A stretch of 64,000 nt of DNA, taken from positions 2,256,630-2,320,629 of the forward strand of contig NC_018396.1 of assembly GCF_000208865.1 (NCBI RefSeq), in the 5' to 3' direction. This DNA comes from Neospora caninum Liverpool (Eukaryota > Apicomplexa > Conoidasida > Eucoccidiorida > Sarcocystidae). The notes under the pieces are model-generated. The model searched no databases. It saw only the letters and a program-made list of their open reading frames with translations, and was not told where the DNA came from. Position numbers and translations under genes: made by a program. Below are positions 62,946 to 64,000 of the stretch, one piece after another (position 1 is the first letter of the stretch; the number at the start of each line of letters is the position of its first letter).

Positions 62946-64000
62946 ATGGCGGAAACAGCCGCTCAGCCCCGCTTGCTGCTCTCTGAAGCCAGCGCCTCTG
63001 GATTCACCCTCACCTTATCGTCGGCGCCTTGCTCAGGTCGGGAAGCCGGCGCGATAGACCGCGCCTGGAGTCGACGTTTCGGGAGAAACGCGAGAAAGTG
63101 ACGAAAGCCCTCCACCTCGCAGCTGGCGTGGCGCCAAGAAGCAAACGGCGAGGGGCAGATTCGTAAGAAAGAAAAGCGCTCTCCGCGTTGTCGCCGACTT
63201 TCTGGCTGCTACACCCCCCTCGGTGGACAAAAGTTCTGCTCGTCTCCCTGTGCCTCAAGCTTCTCTTGCCCGTTTGTTTTCCCTCCAGCGGCTGTTCGCG
63301 CGTTCGCGTTGTTCGAGGGAGGACGGCGATTCTGCGACGTCTCCAGGGGTTACCGTCGGGTCTCTGAACGAAACTTTCAAGCTAAGCTTGTTCGGGCCTC
63401 CACCTTTTCCCTCTGGAAGTCTCTGTTTTCTTAACAAGTGCACGTACCCCCTCGATGTGGAGCCTCCCTCTATGTTCTGTTTGAGTGCCGAGGGCCACCG
63501 GCCGAGCCTGCGCGCTTTTCGCCCTTCTTGGGGAGCGGCGAAAGAACGATTCACTGGCCACACAAACCTGCTTCCGCAGCCAGAACGAACACTCCACCTT
63601 TCTCGTCCGCATCAAGAGTCCTCGTTCCACGCGCTGGCGCGTCCTCTCTGTACCCCGGGAAGTGTATCGCCGGGATTCGCTGACGTGCGGTTTTTGCCTG
63701 GAGAAGGCGAATTGAGCAGGCAAAAGTGTCGAGTCCGTGTCTGTGTCTTGCAGATGTTCATCTTAACACGAATCGCGAAGGAAAAGACCCCAAACGAAGA
63801 AACCCCGAGAGTAAGCTGGTGCTTTTTTTCGCTTGGGGACCTCGAGTTTTCGGCGCCCTCTCTTGTCAATTCAGTTTCTCGTGTCTGTCGGAGTCGACAC
63901 TCCGCGGAATCTACGGCTAGCACGTCGGGCAAAGCCTCGCGTGCGGGGTTTCTCCATTTCCCGGTGAAAGGTTTTTCCCAGCGGCCTTTCTGGGGACAGA
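62946..64000 (+). CDS. 5' part of an unknown gene running off the right edge
   Basis: An ATG at 62946 in a good context (ttcaATGGCGG) opens MAETAAQPRLLLSEASASGF. The donor TCAG|gtcggg at 63036/63037 (phase 1) can join the acceptor ctccctgtgcctcaag|CT at 63259/63260. From there one frame is open without a stop to the window end. The visible product is about 277 residues, with a hydrophobic/Pro segment (FKLSLFGPPPFPSGSLCFLN), several Cys, and Arg/Ser-rich stretches. No family is recognised. The second-exon frame is actually open from 63058, so another acceptor is possible. The donor is weak (gtcggg). Further introns may exist within the open stretch, and the 3' end is missing. Confidence 0.4.

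Noticed and set aside
1..64000. tRNA, rRNA, CRISPR arrays, insertion sequences and bacterial operon signals
   Set aside because: I scanned for these by eye and saw nothing I could defend. The sequence is eukaryotic nuclear. A tRNAscan or Infernal run would be decisive for small RNAs.

Overview
The window is nuclear DNA of a coccidian apicomplexan, most likely Toxoplasma gondii or a close relative (Hammondia, Neospora). The evidence is a single ApiAP2 domain in a long disordered protein, a BT1-family folate/pterin transporter, GC-rich serine/arginine-laden exons split by many short introns with pyrimidine-rich acceptors, frequent TGCATGC-type motifs, TA and CATA microsatellites, and no bacterial signals. 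Genes were rebuilt by hand. Exons were accepted when donor, acceptor and reading phase agreed, and exon coordinates are given in each entry. No transcript or database evidence was available.

Layout. (1) 0-7.3 kb, AT-richer: a possible 3' exon at the left edge and a minus-strand BT1 transporter (989-3892), followed by a gene-poor stretch. (2) 7.3-13.5 kb, minus: a seven-exon helical-repeat protein with an R/S-rich N-terminus, probably organellar. (3) 13.5-15.0 kb: a 1.45-kb divergent promoter region. (4) 15.0-29.8 kb, plus: a 12-exon Rrp5 homologue of about 3,055 residues, with S1 domains followed by C-terminal HAT repeats, for small-subunit rRNA processing. One of its introns appears to be GC-AG. 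(5) 29.8-42.5 kb: a compositionally different, AT-richer stretch with a roughly 625-bp tandem repeat array (33.9-36.4 kb), homopolymer C/G tracts and several small, weakly supported orphan exons. (6) 42.6-47.4 kb, plus: a two-exon ApiAP2 protein whose AP2 domain is split by the intron. (7) 47.4-52.3 kb: intergenic. (8) 52.3-61.3 kb, plus: a 15-exon gene whose C-terminal half has the ESCRT-III/Snf7 layout and whose N-terminal half resembles the ESCRT-II-like part of CHMP7. (9) 62.9-64.0 kb, plus: the 5' end of an unknown gene running off the right edge.

The genes do not form a pathway. They are independent housekeeping or regulatory genes around a rapidly evolving, repeat-bearing island. The most notable items are the CHMP7-like ESCRT-III protein, the oversized Rrp5 with a GC-AG intron, and the tandem array with its neighbouring orphan exons.
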